Assembly (NCBI GenBank): GCA_035493475.1
Contig: DATJIF010000018.1
Location: forward strand, 1 to 64,000
Direction of reading: 5' to 3'
Length of the DNA: 64,000 bases
Origin: Actinospica sp035493475
Lineage (GTDB): Bacteria; Actinomycetota; Actinomycetes; Streptomycetales; Catenulisporaceae
A model generated the notes under the pieces. It had not been told where the DNA came from. It ran no database searches and worked only from the letters and a program-made list of their open reading frames with translations. Positions 1-9,256 of this stretch are shown here, piece after piece; position 1 is the stretch's first letter, and each line of letters opens with the position of its first letter. The position numbers and the translations under genes are program-made.

Positions 1-1
1 C

Positions 2-1603
2 GGCCTCGCGCCCGCCGCGTACGACAACGGCACCACCCCGATCTACGGCGCGCCCGGCTGCACCACGGCGAACATCGTCTACCCGGACCTGCGGCTGACG
101 AACGGCTGGAACAGCGCCTACAAGATCGACTACGCGAGCCCGTGCGCGCAGGACTACATCGACTCGATCGCCAACGAGTTCGCGTCCTGGGGCGTGGACT
201 TCCTGAAGCTCGACGGTGTCGGCCCCGGCTCCAACCAGGGCGGCACTAACTACGACAACACGCCGGACGTGGCCGCCTGGTCCAGCGCGCTCAAGGCGAC
301 CGGCCGGCCGATCCAGTTCACGCTCTCCTGGTCGCTCGCGCACTCCGAGGCCTCGGTCTGGCAGCAGTACGCGAACGGCTGGCGGATCGACACGGACGTC
401 GAGTGCTACTGCGGCACGCTCGTCACCTGGAACAACTCGGTCAAGCAGCGGTGGACCGACGTCGTCCAGTGGATCCCCGACGCGGGACCCGGGCACTGGA
501 ACAACCTCGACTCGCTCGACGTCGGCGACGGCACGATGGACGGCATCACCAACGACGAGCGCCAGAGCTACATGACGTTCTGGGCGATCGAGGCGGCCCC
601 GCTGCTGTCCGGCGACGACCTGACGCAGCTCGACAGCTTCGGCAAGTCGCTGCTGACCAACCGCGAGGTCATCGCCGTCGACCAGGCGGGCAACCCGGCC
701 AAGCCGGTGAGCCAGCGCACCGACCAGCAGGTCTGGTATGCGCGCAACTCCGACGGCAGCTACACGGTCGCGCTGTTCAACATGGGTTCGAGCACTGCGA
801 CGGTGACCGCGAACTGGAGCGACATCGGGATCTCCGGCGCCGCGCAGGTGCGCAACCTCTGGACGCACACCGACACCGGCACGGCGAACGGCAGCGTCAG
901 CGCGACACTGCCGGAGCACGGTTCTGAGTTGCTGCGCATCACGCCCGTCTCCTCGGCCGCCGCGCCGAGCGTCCCGACCGGCGTGCACGGCACCGCGTCC
1001 ACCGGCGACACCGTCTCGCTCGCCTGGAACGCCGCGGCGAACGCGACCGGCTACACGGTCGACGTGGACGGCAAGGCCAACGCCACCGTGACCGGCACGA
1101 CCGCGCAGATCGCCGGGCTCTCGCCGAGTACCAGCCACAGCTTCACGGTCGTGGCCAAGGGCTCGCACGGCGCGACCTCGGCACCGAGCAGCGCGGTCTC
1201 GGTGACGACGACACCGGAGAGCGGACCGGCCACGTACGCGGCGGCGGCGTCCACGAACGTGCTCGGCGGCGGTGCGCAGGTCTACTCCTGCTCGGGCTGT
1301 CCCGGCGGGCAGAAGGTCGGCTACCTCGGCGGCGGCGGAACGCTCACCTACCCGGACATCACCGTGGCCGCGGCCGGGACGTATCTCATGACCGTGAGCT
1401 ACGTGGACGGCGACACCGGGCGAACCTCGGTGGTCACCGTCAACGGCACCACGTTCAACCTGCCCACCGACGGCACCGGCGACAACGACTGGGGCGACGC
1501 CCAGACCGTGACCGTCCCGGTGACGCTGCAGGCGGGCACCAACACCATCGAGTTCTCCAACCCCACCAACTACTCGGCCGACATCAGCCAGATCGTCCTG
1601 TAG
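2..1603 (+). CDS. GH27 alpha-galactosidase with Fn3 and CBM35-like domains (5' end missing)
   Basis: The gene runs in from the left edge, so its start and signal peptide are not visible; about 533 residues are seen. The front part is a GH27 alpha/beta-barrel. LKLDG (about visible residue 71) carries the expected nucleophile Asp and WRIDTDV (about 132) the acid/base Asp. A C-terminal beta-sandwich follows, then a fibronectin type III repeat (about 320-400), then a Gly-rich CBM6/35-like module ending in the stop. The modular build implies secretion and binding to a polymer while removing alpha-galactosyl or beta-L-arabinopyranosyl ends. It heads a cluster with sugar ABC permeases, a GH95 fucosidase and a CE7 esterase. 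Family assignment is strong; substrate is inferred. Confidence 0.9.
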   Translation, partial: GLAPAAYDNGTTPIYGAPGCTTANIVYPDLRLTNGWNSAYKIDYASPCAQDYIDSIANEFASWGVDFLKLDGVGPGSNQGGTNYDNTPDVAAWSSALKATGRPIQFTLSWSLAHSEASVWQQYANGWRIDTDVECYCGTLVTWNNSVKQRWTDVVQWIPDAGPGHWNNLDSLDVGDGTMDGITNDERQSYMTFWAIEAAPLLSGDDLTQLDSFGKSLLTNREVIAVDQAGNPAKPVSQRTDQQVWYARNSDGSYTVALFNMGSSTATVTANWSDIGISGAAQVRNLWTHTDTGTANGSVSATLPEHGSELLRITPVSSAAAPSVPTGVHGTASTGDTVSLAWNAAANATGYTVDVDGKANATVTGTTAQIAGLSPSTSHSFTVVAKGSHGATSAPSSAVSVTTTPESGPATYAAAASTNVLGGGAQVYSCSGCPGGQKVGYLGGGGTLTYPDITVAAAGTYLMTVSYVDGDTGRTSVVTVNGTTFNLPTDGTGDNDWGDAQTVTVPVTLQAGTNTIEFSNPTNYSADISQIVL

Positions 1604-1643
1604 CAAGCAGGGCGGCGCGGGAAGTCGAGAAGGAGACGAAGCC

Positions 1644-2633
1644 GTGGCCGGCACCATACCCCGAATCACCGCACCGAACGCGGCTCCACCCGACTCGGCC
1701 TCCCGCGCCGCGCGGCGGTCCGCCAGCAAGAAGGCCCGCCGATCCGCATCCAACTCGCCGGTCCACCGCAAGGACTGGCGGATGGCGTGGCTGCTCATCG
1801 CCCCGGCGCTGGTCGGGTTCCTGATATTCGCCGTCTATCCGCTGCTGCGCGGCGTGTATCTCAGCTTCACCACGTTCCACGTGCTCAGCCCCGCGCAGTG
1901 GACGGGGCTGGCCAACTACCGCGAACTGATCCACGACAGTATCTTCTGGAACTCGGTCCGGGTGACGGTCTACTTCGTCGTCCTGTCCGTCGCCATCGGG
2001 ATCTTCTTCTCGCTGATTACCGCGGTCGTTATGCACCGGCTCACCAAGTCCACGGTGATCCGCGGCATGGTGCTGCTGCCCTTCCTGATCTCCGGCGTCG
2101 TCGCGGGCCTCGTCTGGTCCTGGATGCTCCAGTCGCAGCTGGGCATCGTCAACATCTGGCTGCAGGACCTGACCGGGCACAACTTCCTGTTCCTCGGCTC
2201 GACCGGCTGGGCGATCCCCACCGTCGCGCTGATCAACGTGTGGAAGTCGATGGGCTACAACGCCGTGCTGCTGTTCGCCGGACTGCAGATGATCCCGACC
2301 GACGTGTACGAGGCGGCCCGGCTCGACGGCGCGGGCGAGGTGCGGATCTTCCGCCGCATCACCGTCCCGCTGCTGCGGCCGGTGCTCGCGATGGTGGTCA
2401 TCCTCACCGTGATCGGCTCGTTCCAGGTCTTCGACATCGTCCAGGTGGTCACCCCGAACGGCGGGACCGCGGACGCCTCGAACGTGCTGCCGCTCTACAT
2501 CTACCAGAAGGCCTTCTCCGAGTTCGACTTCGGATACGCCTCGACGATGTCCATCGCGCTCTTCGTGATGCTGCTGGCCATCACCTTCCTGCAGATGCGG
2601 ATGACCCGCGCCGGCGAATCCGACCTGAGCTGA
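1644..2633 (+). CDS. Carbohydrate ABC transporter permease (MalF-like, CUT1)
   Basis: This is a 329-residue inner-membrane permease. A charged N-terminal tail of about 45 residues rich in Ala, Arg and Ser precedes six predicted membrane segments. The EAA loop is visible as EAARLDGAGEVRIFRRITVP, about residues 225-244, where an ATPase subunit docks. The GTG start is chosen because an AAGGAG ribosome site lies about 10 bases before it. The partner permease begins 8 bases downstream. No ATPase gene is present, so a shared MsiK-type ATPase encoded elsewhere is the likely energy source, as is usual for actinobacterial CUT1 systems. The substrate is probably an oligosaccharide released by the neighbouring hydrolases. 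Confidence 0.9.
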   Translation: MAGTIPRITAPNAAPPDSASRAARRSASKKARRSASNSPVHRKDWRMAWLLIAPALVGFLIFAVYPLLRGVYLSFTTFHVLSPAQWTGLANYRELIHDSIFWNSVRVTVYFVVLSVAIGIFFSLITAVVMHRLTKSTVIRGMVLLPFLISGVVAGLVWSWMLQSQLGIVNIWLQDLTGHNFLFLGSTGWAIPTVALINVWKSMGYNAVLLFAGLQMIPTDVYEAARLDGAGEVRIFRRITVPLLRPVLAMVVILTVIGSFQVFDIVQVVTPNGGTADASNVLPLYIYQKAFSEFDFGYASTMSIALFVMLLAITFLQMRMTRAGESDLS

Positions 2634-2641
2634 GCTGACAA

Positions 2642-3535
2642 GTGAGCGCCATGAGCCGTAAACCGCTGTCTTTCGGACGCCTGCTCGCCTGGGCCTACCT
2701 GCTCGGCGTCCTGTTCGTGACCATATTCCCCTTCTACTGGGTGCTGCGTACGGCGCTGTCGAACAACTACTCGCTCGACACACACCCGTCCTCGCTGTTG
2801 CCGACGGGCTTCACCTGGGGCGCGTTCGAGCGCGTGCTCGGCATCTCCAGCAACGCCGAGGCACTCGCGCAGGGCGGCTCCGGCGCGACCGTGAACCTGG
2901 GTATCTACCTGCGGAACTCGGTCATCTACGCGTCCGTGCTCACCGTGTGCGTCGTGCTCTGCTCGGCACTCGCGGCGTACGCCTTCGCCCGACTGCACTG
3001 GCGCGGGCGCAACCTGATGTTCTCGGTCTTCCTGTGCGCGCTGATGATCCCGGGCATCCTGACCCTGCTGCCGAACTTCGTGTTCGTGAAGAACCTGGGC
3101 CTGGTCAACAGCTTCGCGGGCCTGATCCTGCCGGGAGCGCTGTTCTCCGCGTTCGACATCTTCTTCCTACGGCAGTTCATGCTCGGCCTCAGCACCGAGA
3201 TCGAGGAGGCCGCGATCCTCGACGGCGCCGGGCGGCTCACGGTGCTGTTCCGCATCGTGCTGCCGATGACGACCGTGCCGCTGACGACGCTGACCCTGCT
3301 CACGTTCATCAACACCTGGAACGACTACTTCTGGCCGCTGCTCGTGGCCAACAACCAGAACACCGAGCCGCTGACCCTGGGCCTCGCGCTCTTCAAGCAG
3401 GCCTCCCCGGAGACCGCCCCCGACTGGGCCGGGCTGATGGCCGCCACCGTCGTCGCGGCGCTCCCGATGCTGCTGCTGTTCATGGTCTTCGGCCGTCGCA
3501 TCGTCAACTCGATCGGATTCTCGGGACTGCGATGA
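2642..3535 (+). CDS. Carbohydrate ABC transporter permease (MalG-like, CUT1)
   Basis: The 297-residue second permease of the importer. It has six predicted membrane helices and the EAA motif EEAAILDGAGRLTVLFRIV at about residues 187-205. The large periplasmic segment after helix 1 (about 35-90) is normal for MalG-type subunits. The start could be GTG 2642 or ATG 2651; neither has a strong ribosome site, and coupling to the preceding permease is likely because the gap is only 8 bases. The last codon overlaps the next gene by ATGA. It forms the membrane channel with the 1644 gene and should receive cargo from the lipoprotein at 6878. Confidence 0.9.
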   Translation: MSAMSRKPLSFGRLLAWAYLLGVLFVTIFPFYWVLRTALSNNYSLDTHPSSLLPTGFTWGAFERVLGISSNAEALAQGGSGATVNLGIYLRNSVIYASVLTVCVVLCSALAAYAFARLHWRGRNLMFSVFLCALMIPGILTLLPNFVFVKNLGLVNSFAGLILPGALFSAFDIFFLRQFMLGLSTEIEEAAILDGAGRLTVLFRIVLPMTTVPLTTLTLLTFINTWNDYFWPLLVANNQNTEPLTLGLALFKQASPETAPDWAGLMAATVVAALPMLLLFMVFGRRIVNSIGFSGLR

Positions 3536-5883
3536 ATGACTTGATTCTTTCTTGGCCCGGCGCGGCCCGGCAGTTCGTCGAGGCGGCGCCGGTGGGCAAC
3601 GGCCGGCTCGGCGCGATGGTCTTCGGCGGCGCACGGCGTGCACGTTGGCAAATCAACGATGCGACCGTCTGGTCCGGGACGCCGAATGGTCCGGCCGACG
3701 CGCTCGCTGAACTGGTCGCGGCGGGTGCCGGGCCGGACCGGCTGGAGGAGATCCGTTCCGCGATCCGCGCCGAGGACTACCGGCGCGCCGAGGAGCTGAT
3801 GCTGACGTTCGAGGGCCGCTACACGCAGGAGTACCTCGCGTTCGCGGACCTGCACATCACGCTGGCCGGGGACGACTTCGGCTACCACGGCCGCACCTTG
3901 AACCTCGACAACGGTGTCGTCAGCGAACGGCTCGAAGTCGACGGACGGACCGTGCGCCGCGCGACGTGGGCCAGTCAGCCCGCTGGCGTTATATGCATCG
4001 CGTTGGAGGTCGAGGGCGGCGTCATCGATCTCGACGTCGAGCTCACTTCGCCACTGCGGGTCGAGCGTCGTACGGCGACGACCGTGGGCGTCGAGATCCC
4101 GGTGGACGGCGCGCCGCAACACGAGCCGGACGTCGCAGAGCCCTTGCGTTACGGCGATGGCGGATTCGGCGCCGTCGCGATGTCGATCGACACCGACGGA
4201 GATGTGTCCGGCTGCTCCGTGCGTGGGGCGTCACGCGTGCTGGTCACGGTCGCGAGCTCGACGACTAACGCAGACTTCTGGTTCGGCAACGAGGCGATCG
4301 GCCGGGATGCGCACGTGGCTCGCGCTGCCGAGATCGCCGAGGCCGCAGCCGTGCAGGGAGCAGGCAGTCTCTTGGCGCAGCACGATGCCGACCTGCGCGG
4401 CGTGCTCGGCGGGACGGCCGTGACCATCGGCACGCGACGCGGCGGCACGTTCGACGTGGCCGACGACGTGCTCTCCGGCAAGGACGAACTGCTCACCGCG
4501 ACCGTCATCACGCAGCTCGGACGCTACCTGCTCGCGAGCGCGTCACGTCCGGCCAGCGGTCCGCCCGCGAACCTGCAGGGCATCTGGAACGACAGTCTGC
4601 GTCCGGCGTGGTCCTCGAACTACACGATCAACATCAACCTCCAGATGAACTACTGGGGCGCGTGGCAGGCCGGTCTCGGTACGTGCGACGAGCCGCTGAT
4701 CGAGCTGATCGAACGGCTGGCCGCCAACGGCGCCGCCGTCGCACACGATCTCTACGCCGCGCGCGGATGGGTCGCGCACCACAACACCGACATGTGGGGC
4801 TGGGCACTGCCGGTCGGCATGGGGCACGGCGACACGTCGTGGGCGATCTGGATGATGGGCGGAGTCTGGCTGTGCCAACACGTCTGGGAGCGCTACGAGT
4901 TCTCACAGGACACTGATTTCCTGCGCGAGCGCGGCTGGCCGCTGATGCGCGGGGCCGCAGAGTTCTGCCTCGACTGGCTGGTCGAAGGGGAGGACGGGCT
5001 GCTCGACACGATCCCGTCTACCTCGCCGGAGAACAAGTTCGTCTCCCGCTTCGGCACGCACGAGTCGCTGTCCGTCTCCACCGGCATGGACATGGCGCTG
5101 ATCTGCGCCCAGTTCACCCGCACCCTCACCGCCGCCGACATCCTCGGCATCGACGACGAGACCTGCGCCGAGATCCGCCGGGCGCTTCCCCGGCTGCGTC
5201 CGCCGCGTGCCACCGCGGACGGCCGGCTGCGCGAATGGTCCGTCGACCACCGCGACGCCTTCCCGACGCACCGCCACATGTCGCACCTCGTCGCGGTGCA
5301 CCCGCTGGACCAGATCGACCCGCTGGCCACGCCGGGCTTGGCGGCGGCCGCGATGGGCACGCTCGACGCGCGCGGACCCGGCGCGATGGGCTGGTCCTGG
5401 TCCTGGAAGATCGCCCTGCGCGCGCGGCTCGGCCAGGCCAGACAGGCGCGCTCGCTGCTGCTGGAGGCGACCCAGCCGTACGACGGAGACCCCGCCGTGG
5501 ACGCGCCGCCGGACGGCTCGAAGTGGGGCGGCCTGCTGCCGAACCTGTTCAGCACGCACCCGCCGTTCCAGATCGACGGCAACTACGGGCTGATGGCCGG
5601 GGTGCTGGAAATGCTCGTGCAGAGCCACGGCGACCACAGCATCCGTATCCTGCCCGCGCTGCCGGAGGAGTGGCCGGACGGCTCGTGCCGCGGCATCGGC
5701 TGCCGAGGCGGGCTCGCGGTCGACGTCGTGTGGCTCGGCGGAGTGCCGGCCGAGCTCACCGTGCACCGCGTCACCGGGGACGACGACCAGCCGGTGACGG
5801 TGCGCTACGGCGGCCAGGTCCGCACGATCCGTGTTCCGCGGGGCGGCGGCGTGCGCCTCGGATCGTCCCTTCAGGAGATCTGA
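3532..5883 (+). CDS. GH95 family alpha-L-fucosidase (or related glycosidase)
   Basis: A 783-residue enzyme of glycoside hydrolase family 95, which hydrolyses terminal alpha-1,2-linked L-fucose (some members act on L-galactose) by inversion. It has the N-terminal beta-domain, then an (alpha/alpha)6 barrel. The catalytic signature is visible: the Asn pair near residues 362-368 in NINLQMNYW, the general acid Glu in TSPENKF (about 500), and the Asp in QIDGNYG (about 682). There is no signal peptide, so it acts in the cytoplasm on imported oligosaccharides. The ATG start overlaps the previous stop as ATGA, and the frame open further upstream is rejected because it lies inside the permease gene. 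Fucosylated plant xyloglucan side chains are one plausible substrate. Confidence 0.9.
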   Translation: MNDLILSWPGAARQFVEAAPVGNGRLGAMVFGGARRARWQINDATVWSGTPNGPADALAELVAAGAGPDRLEEIRSAIRAEDYRRAEELMLTFEGRYTQEYLAFADLHITLAGDDFGYHGRTLNLDNGVVSERLEVDGRTVRRATWASQPAGVICIALEVEGGVIDLDVELTSPLRVERRTATTVGVEIPVDGAPQHEPDVAEPLRYGDGGFGAVAMSIDTDGDVSGCSVRGASRVLVTVASSTTNADFWFGNEAIGRDAHVARAAEIAEAAAVQGAGSLLAQHDADLRGVLGGTAVTIGTRRGGTFDVADDVLSGKDELLTATVITQLGRYLLASASRPASGPPANLQGIWNDSLRPAWSSNYTININLQMNYWGAWQAGLGTCDEPLIELIERLAANGAAVAHDLYAARGWVAHHNTDMWGWALPVGMGHGDTSWAIWMMGGVWLCQHVWERYEFSQDTDFLRERGWPLMRGAAEFCLDWLVEGEDGLLDTIPSTSPENKFVSRFGTHESLSVSTGMDMALICAQFTRTLTAADILGIDDETCAEIRRALPRLRPPRATADGRLREWSVDHRDAFPTHRHMSHLVAVHPLDQIDPLATPGLAAAAMGTLDARGPGAMGWSWSWKIALRARLGQARQARSLLLEATQPYDGDPAVDAPPDGSKWGGLLPNLFSTHPPFQIDGNYGLMAGVLEMLVQSHGDHSIRILPALPEEWPDGSCRGIGCRGGLAVDVVWLGGVPAELTVHRVTGDDDQPVTVRYGGQVRTIRVPRGGGVRLGSSLQEI

Positions 5884-6881
5884 TGCTGACCGACCTGGAC
5901 GAAGCGGGCCTCTGGGAATACCGGAGCACGTATCAGGCCCCTGCCGACTTCGACGAGTTCTGGCGACGGACACTCGCCGAGGCGGCCGAGATCCCGCTCG
6001 ACGTGCGGATCGTGCCCGTCGAGACCGGCCTGCGCACCATCGACGTGTACGACGTCACCTTCGCCGGGTACGCGGGCCACCCCATCCGCGCCTGGCTGCG
6101 CGTACCCCGCGTGACCAGCTTGATCGGCGAGGATGCGCTCCCCGGCGTCGTCCAGTTCCACGGCTACGGCAGCGGTCGCGGCCACGCGCTCGACGACCTG
6201 CTGTGGGCCAGCGCCGGATACGCGCACCTGCTGATGGACACGCGCGGTCAGGGCGGCGGCCACGCGGGCGGCGACACCGGCGATCCGGTCGGCTACGCGG
6301 GTCCGACTCAGCCCGGCTTCCTGACCAGGGGCCTGCAGAGCCCGGAGACGTACTACTACCGCCGGGTCTTCGTCGACGCCGTCCGCGCGGTCCAGGTGCT
6401 GCGCGAATACGAGCACGTAGACGCCTCGCGGGTCGCCGTGGCCGGTGCGAGCCAGGGCGGCGGCATCGCGCTCGCCGTCGCGGGGCTCGTGCCTGACAAC
6501 GTTGCCGCGCTGCACGCCCAGGCGCCCCTCCTGTCCGACATCCAGCGCGCGACGCGGATCACCGACGCCGCGCCGTACCACGAGATCTCCACGTACCTCG
6601 CGGCGCACCGCACGTCCGCCGCGGACGTGTTCGGCACGCTCGGCTACTTCGACGGCCTCGGCTTCGCGGCCCGGGCGACGGCCCCTGCCTGGTTCTCCGC
6701 GGGACTGATGGACGGCATCTGCCCGCCCTCCACGGCTTTCGGCGCCTTCCACGCCTACGCCGGAAGAGCAAAGAACATCAACCTATGGACGTACAACGGC
6801 CATGACGCGGGCGGTCCGGAAGACCTCGCCGACGTCCTGACCGCCTTCAACACACTGCTTCAGAAGGGACTCTCCTCATGA
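5883..6881 (+). CDS. CE7 acetyl esterase (acetylxylan esterase / cephalosporin C deacetylase family)
   Basis: A 332-residue alpha/beta-hydrolase of carbohydrate esterase family 7, which removes acetyl groups from small acetylated sugars and xylo-oligosaccharides inside the cell. The family's RGQ motif is at about residues 121-123. The triad is visible as Ser190 in GASQGG, Asp277 in LMDGICPP and His307 in YNGHDAGG. No signal peptide is present. The start overlaps the previous stop (TGATG), and the stop overlaps the next start (ATGA), so it is translationally coupled within the operon. Acetylated plant hemicellulose fragments fit the fucosidase and galactosidase next to it. Confidence 0.92.
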   Translation: MLTDLDEAGLWEYRSTYQAPADFDEFWRRTLAEAAEIPLDVRIVPVETGLRTIDVYDVTFAGYAGHPIRAWLRVPRVTSLIGEDALPGVVQFHGYGSGRGHALDDLLWASAGYAHLLMDTRGQGGGHAGGDTGDPVGYAGPTQPGFLTRGLQSPETYYYRRVFVDAVRAVQVLREYEHVDASRVAVAGASQGGGIALAVAGLVPDNVAALHAQAPLLSDIQRATRITDAAPYHEISTYLAAHRTSAADVFGTLGYFDGLGFAARATAPAWFSAGLMDGICPPSTAFGAFHAYAGRAKNINLWTYNGHDAGGPEDLADVLTAFNTLLQKGLSS

Positions 6882-8245
6882 GACGCCGCATTCTCGCGAC
6901 GCTGGCGACCGCCACCGCGACCGTGCTGCTCGCCGGTGCGTGCTCCGGTGGCAGCGGCTCGTCCTCCGGCTCGGCGACAATCAACTGGTGGACCTGGGAC
7001 CCGAACCAGGCGTCGGCCTATCAGCTGTGCGCCAACGCCTTCGAGAAGGCGAACCCGGGCGTCACGGTCAAGATCTCCCAGTACGACGTCAGCGACCTGT
7101 TCACCAAGCTCACGGCCGACATGGTGGCCGGAGACGCGCCCGACGCCTTCCAGGACAGCGTGCAGTACTTCCCGGGCTTCGCGAAGCAGAACCAGCTGCT
7201 CCCGCTCGACTCGTACATCGCCTCGTCGAAGTACGATCTGAGCCAGTTCTCGGTCGGCGTGAACGCGTGGAAGTACACCGACGGCAAGCAGTACGGCCTG
7301 CCGCTGGACTGGGCCGCGACCGCGCTCTACTACAACAGCGGCCTGCTGCAGAAGGCCGGGTACACCGCCAAGGACATCGACTCGCTCACCTGGAACCCGA
7401 CCGACGGCGGCACCTTCCAGAAGATGATCGAGCACCTGACCGTCGACAAGAACGGCGTGCGCGGCGACCAGCCCGGCTTCAACAAGAACGACGTGGCCGT
7501 CTACGGCATGACCTCGCTCAACGCCGACGACTTCATCGGCCAGATGACGTGGGCCGACCTGACCCCGACCACCGGCTGGCAGCTCGGCAACAAGGCCGAC
7601 TGGCCGACGCAGTTCAACTACGACGACCCGCGCTTCGTGCAGACGATGGACTGGATCAAGAACCTGGCCGCGGACGGCTACATCCCGCCCTTCGGCCAGT
7701 ACACGCAGGCCAACGGGCAGAGCAGCGTCTCCGGCAGCGAACTGCTCGGCTCGGGCAAGGTCGCGATGACCATGGACGGCTCCTGGAGCGCGACCACGTA
7801 CTACAAGCTGACCGGCATCAGCGCGAAGATCGCCCCGACGCCGATCGGCCCGGACGGCAAGCGCGCCGTGATGAGCAACTCGAACGGAAACAACATCTGG
7901 GCGGGCACGAAGAACCCGGAGGACACCTGGAAGTGGGTCTCCTACATGGGCTCGGCGGCCTGCCAGACGATGGCCGCGGAGAAGAACGGCTCGTTCTTCC
8001 CCTCCATCCCGGCCTCGATGAACGCGATGAGCGCCACGCTCGGCAAACAGGGCGTCGACCTCAGCGTGTTCACGCAGTACGAGTCGCAGGGTTCGCTCTA
8101 CGGCGCGACCGCGTACGCCAACGGCTCGCAGTTGCAGTCGGTGCTCCAGCCGATGCTCGACCAGTTCTTCGACGGCTCGGCGGGCAACAGCGTCTTCGCC
8201 ACCCTGCAGTCGAAGTCGGCGTCGATCCTCTCGCAGAACGACTAG
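6878..8245 (+). CDS. Extracellular solute-binding lipoprotein for the sugar importer
   Basis: A 455-residue binding protein. The signal peptide ends in a lipobox LAGACSGG with the lipid-carrying Cys near residue 22, so it is anchored outside the membrane. The mature protein has the two-lobe pattern of family 1 (sugar) binding proteins, with many aromatic residues (INWWTWDPN at the N-terminus) suited to stacking on sugars. It is the partner of the permeases at 1644 and 2642. Its position is unusual: the binding protein is commonly first in such operons but here it is last, after two enzymes, and coupled to the esterase by an ATGA overlap. Confidence 0.9.
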   Translation: MRRRILATLATATATVLLAGACSGGSGSSSGSATINWWTWDPNQASAYQLCANAFEKANPGVTVKISQYDVSDLFTKLTADMVAGDAPDAFQDSVQYFPGFAKQNQLLPLDSYIASSKYDLSQFSVGVNAWKYTDGKQYGLPLDWAATALYYNSGLLQKAGYTAKDIDSLTWNPTDGGTFQKMIEHLTVDKNGVRGDQPGFNKNDVAVYGMTSLNADDFIGQMTWADLTPTTGWQLGNKADWPTQFNYDDPRFVQTMDWIKNLAADGYIPPFGQYTQANGQSSVSGSELLGSGKVAMTMDGSWSATTYYKLTGISAKIAPTPIGPDGKRAVMSNSNGNNIWAGTKNPEDTWKWVSYMGSAACQTMAAEKNGSFFPSIPASMNAMSATLGKQGVDLSVFTQYESQGSLYGATAYANGSQLQSVLQPMLDQFFDGSAGNSVFATLQSKSASILSQND

Positions 8246-8252
8246 CCGACCG

Positions 8253-9197
8253 TCAGCACTGATTCACCGACGTGCGCATCGGCCCCCCGTGCCAGGTGAC
8301 CGCGTCGCCGAGGGCCGCGACCAGATCCAGGTCGCGGCCCTCGTGGTCGGCGTACACGCGGTGCAGGTTGAGCACGATGCGCTCCGAATCGGGCCACGCC
8401 GCGAACTCGCCGAGCTCGACCTCCCGCGCGGCCTCCAGCGGCTTGAGCCCGCGCGCGATCCCACGCTCGGCCACGTCCAGCACGAATCGGAAGTACCGCC
8501 GCTGCTCCTCCAGCACGCGTGCCACGTCGTCGCCGATCAGCACCGGACCATGCCCCGGCACGAGGATGCGCGGCTCGAACGCCTCCAGCCAGTCGATCGC
8601 CGCGAGCGCGCCCGGCACCGACCCCATGAACACGAGCGGCGTGACCCCGGCGAACACCAGGTCCCCGGAGTAGAGCACGGCGTCGTCCGGCAGCCAGGCG
8701 ATCAGGTCGCCCGTCGTGTGCGCGGGGCCTCCCGGATGCAGCAGTTCGACGCGCCGATCCCCGACGTGAAGAGTCTGCGACGCCTCGACCGCAACATCCG
8801 GCAGCCGTCGCTCGACCGCGCCCCAGTCCGGTACCGGAGTCCACACCGGCGGGCACCATTCGATGATCGGGTCGACCCGCAGCCCCTCGCGCATGTGGGT
8901 GTGCCCGAACAGCACCGTCGTGGCCGGCAGCAGGCTGTTGCCGTACGTGTGGTCGCCGTGCTGGTGCGTGTTGACCGCCATCCGCACCGGCTTGCCCCCG
9001 ACCGCCGCGTCCAGCGCGTCGAGGAACCGCCGCGTACCCTCGGCCGTCGCGCACGTGTCGATGACCAGCACACCGTCGCCGCCCACGATCGCGCCCGCGT
9101 TGTTCACCCACCACGAGCCGTCCGGCTGGACCCACGCGTAGGTGCCCGGCAGTAGTTCGTGCAGCCGGGCCGATTCCATGGACATCGTGTCTCGCAC
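8253..9197 (-). CDS. Metallo-beta-lactamase-fold hydrolase
   Basis: A 314-residue MBL-fold protein. The zinc signature HQHGDH occupies residues 78-83 (numbering from the GTG at 9197), followed by a third metal His in GGPAHTTGD (about 153), the bridging Asp in LYSGDLVF and the late His in VPGHGPV. These are the ligands of a dinuclear zinc hydrolase. The family covers glyoxalases, lactonases and others; it resembles the broad lactamase-like hydrolases of secondary metabolism, but no substrate can be assigned. The exact start is uncertain (GTG 9197 or in-frame ATGs at 9185 and 9179). It is convergent with the binding-protein gene (7 bases apart) and divergent from the gene at 9257. Confidence 0.85.
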   Translation of the reverse strand: MRDTMSMESARLHELLPGTYAWVQPDGSWWVNNAGAIVGGDGVLVIDTCATAEGTRRFLDALDAAVGGKPVRMAVNTHQHGDHTYGNSLLPATTVLFGHTHMREGLRVDPIIEWCPPVWTPVPDWGAVERRLPDVAVEASQTLHVGDRRVELLHPGGPAHTTGDLIAWLPDDAVLYSGDLVFAGVTPLVFMGSVPGALAAIDWLEAFEPRILVPGHGPVLIGDDVARVLEEQRRYFRFVLDVAERGIARGLKPLEAAREVELGEFAAWPDSERIVLNLHRVYADHEGRDLDLVAALGDAVTWHGGPMRTSVNQC

Positions 9198-9229
9198 TCG
9201 CTCGGAGGGTGGTAATTCGGACTCACGCT

Positions 9230-9256
9230 ACACGTGTTCTCTGTACACTCGCTGCG
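9230..9256 (+). promoter_or_regulatory. Leaderless promoter with ACACGTGT palindrome
   Basis: The hexamer TACACT (9244-9249) matches the actinobacterial TANNNT -10 box and ends 7 bases before the ATG at 9257, so transcription would begin at the start codon and give a leaderless message. A perfect 8-base palindrome ACACGTGT (9230-9237) lies between the expected -35 and -10 positions and could be an operator for autoregulation of the downstream operon. No convincing -35 box is seen. Confidence 0.5.

Noticed and set aside
1584..2783. Minus-strand open frame of 399 codons under the two permease genes
   Set aside because: Composed of Arg/Asp/Gly/His-rich low-complexity translation typical of the antisense of a high-GC gene; the plus-strand permeases explain the region.
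8246..8252. Possible terminator between the sugar-binding lipoprotein gene and the convergent MBL-fold gene
   Set aside because: Only 7 bases separate the stops and no paired arms are visible.
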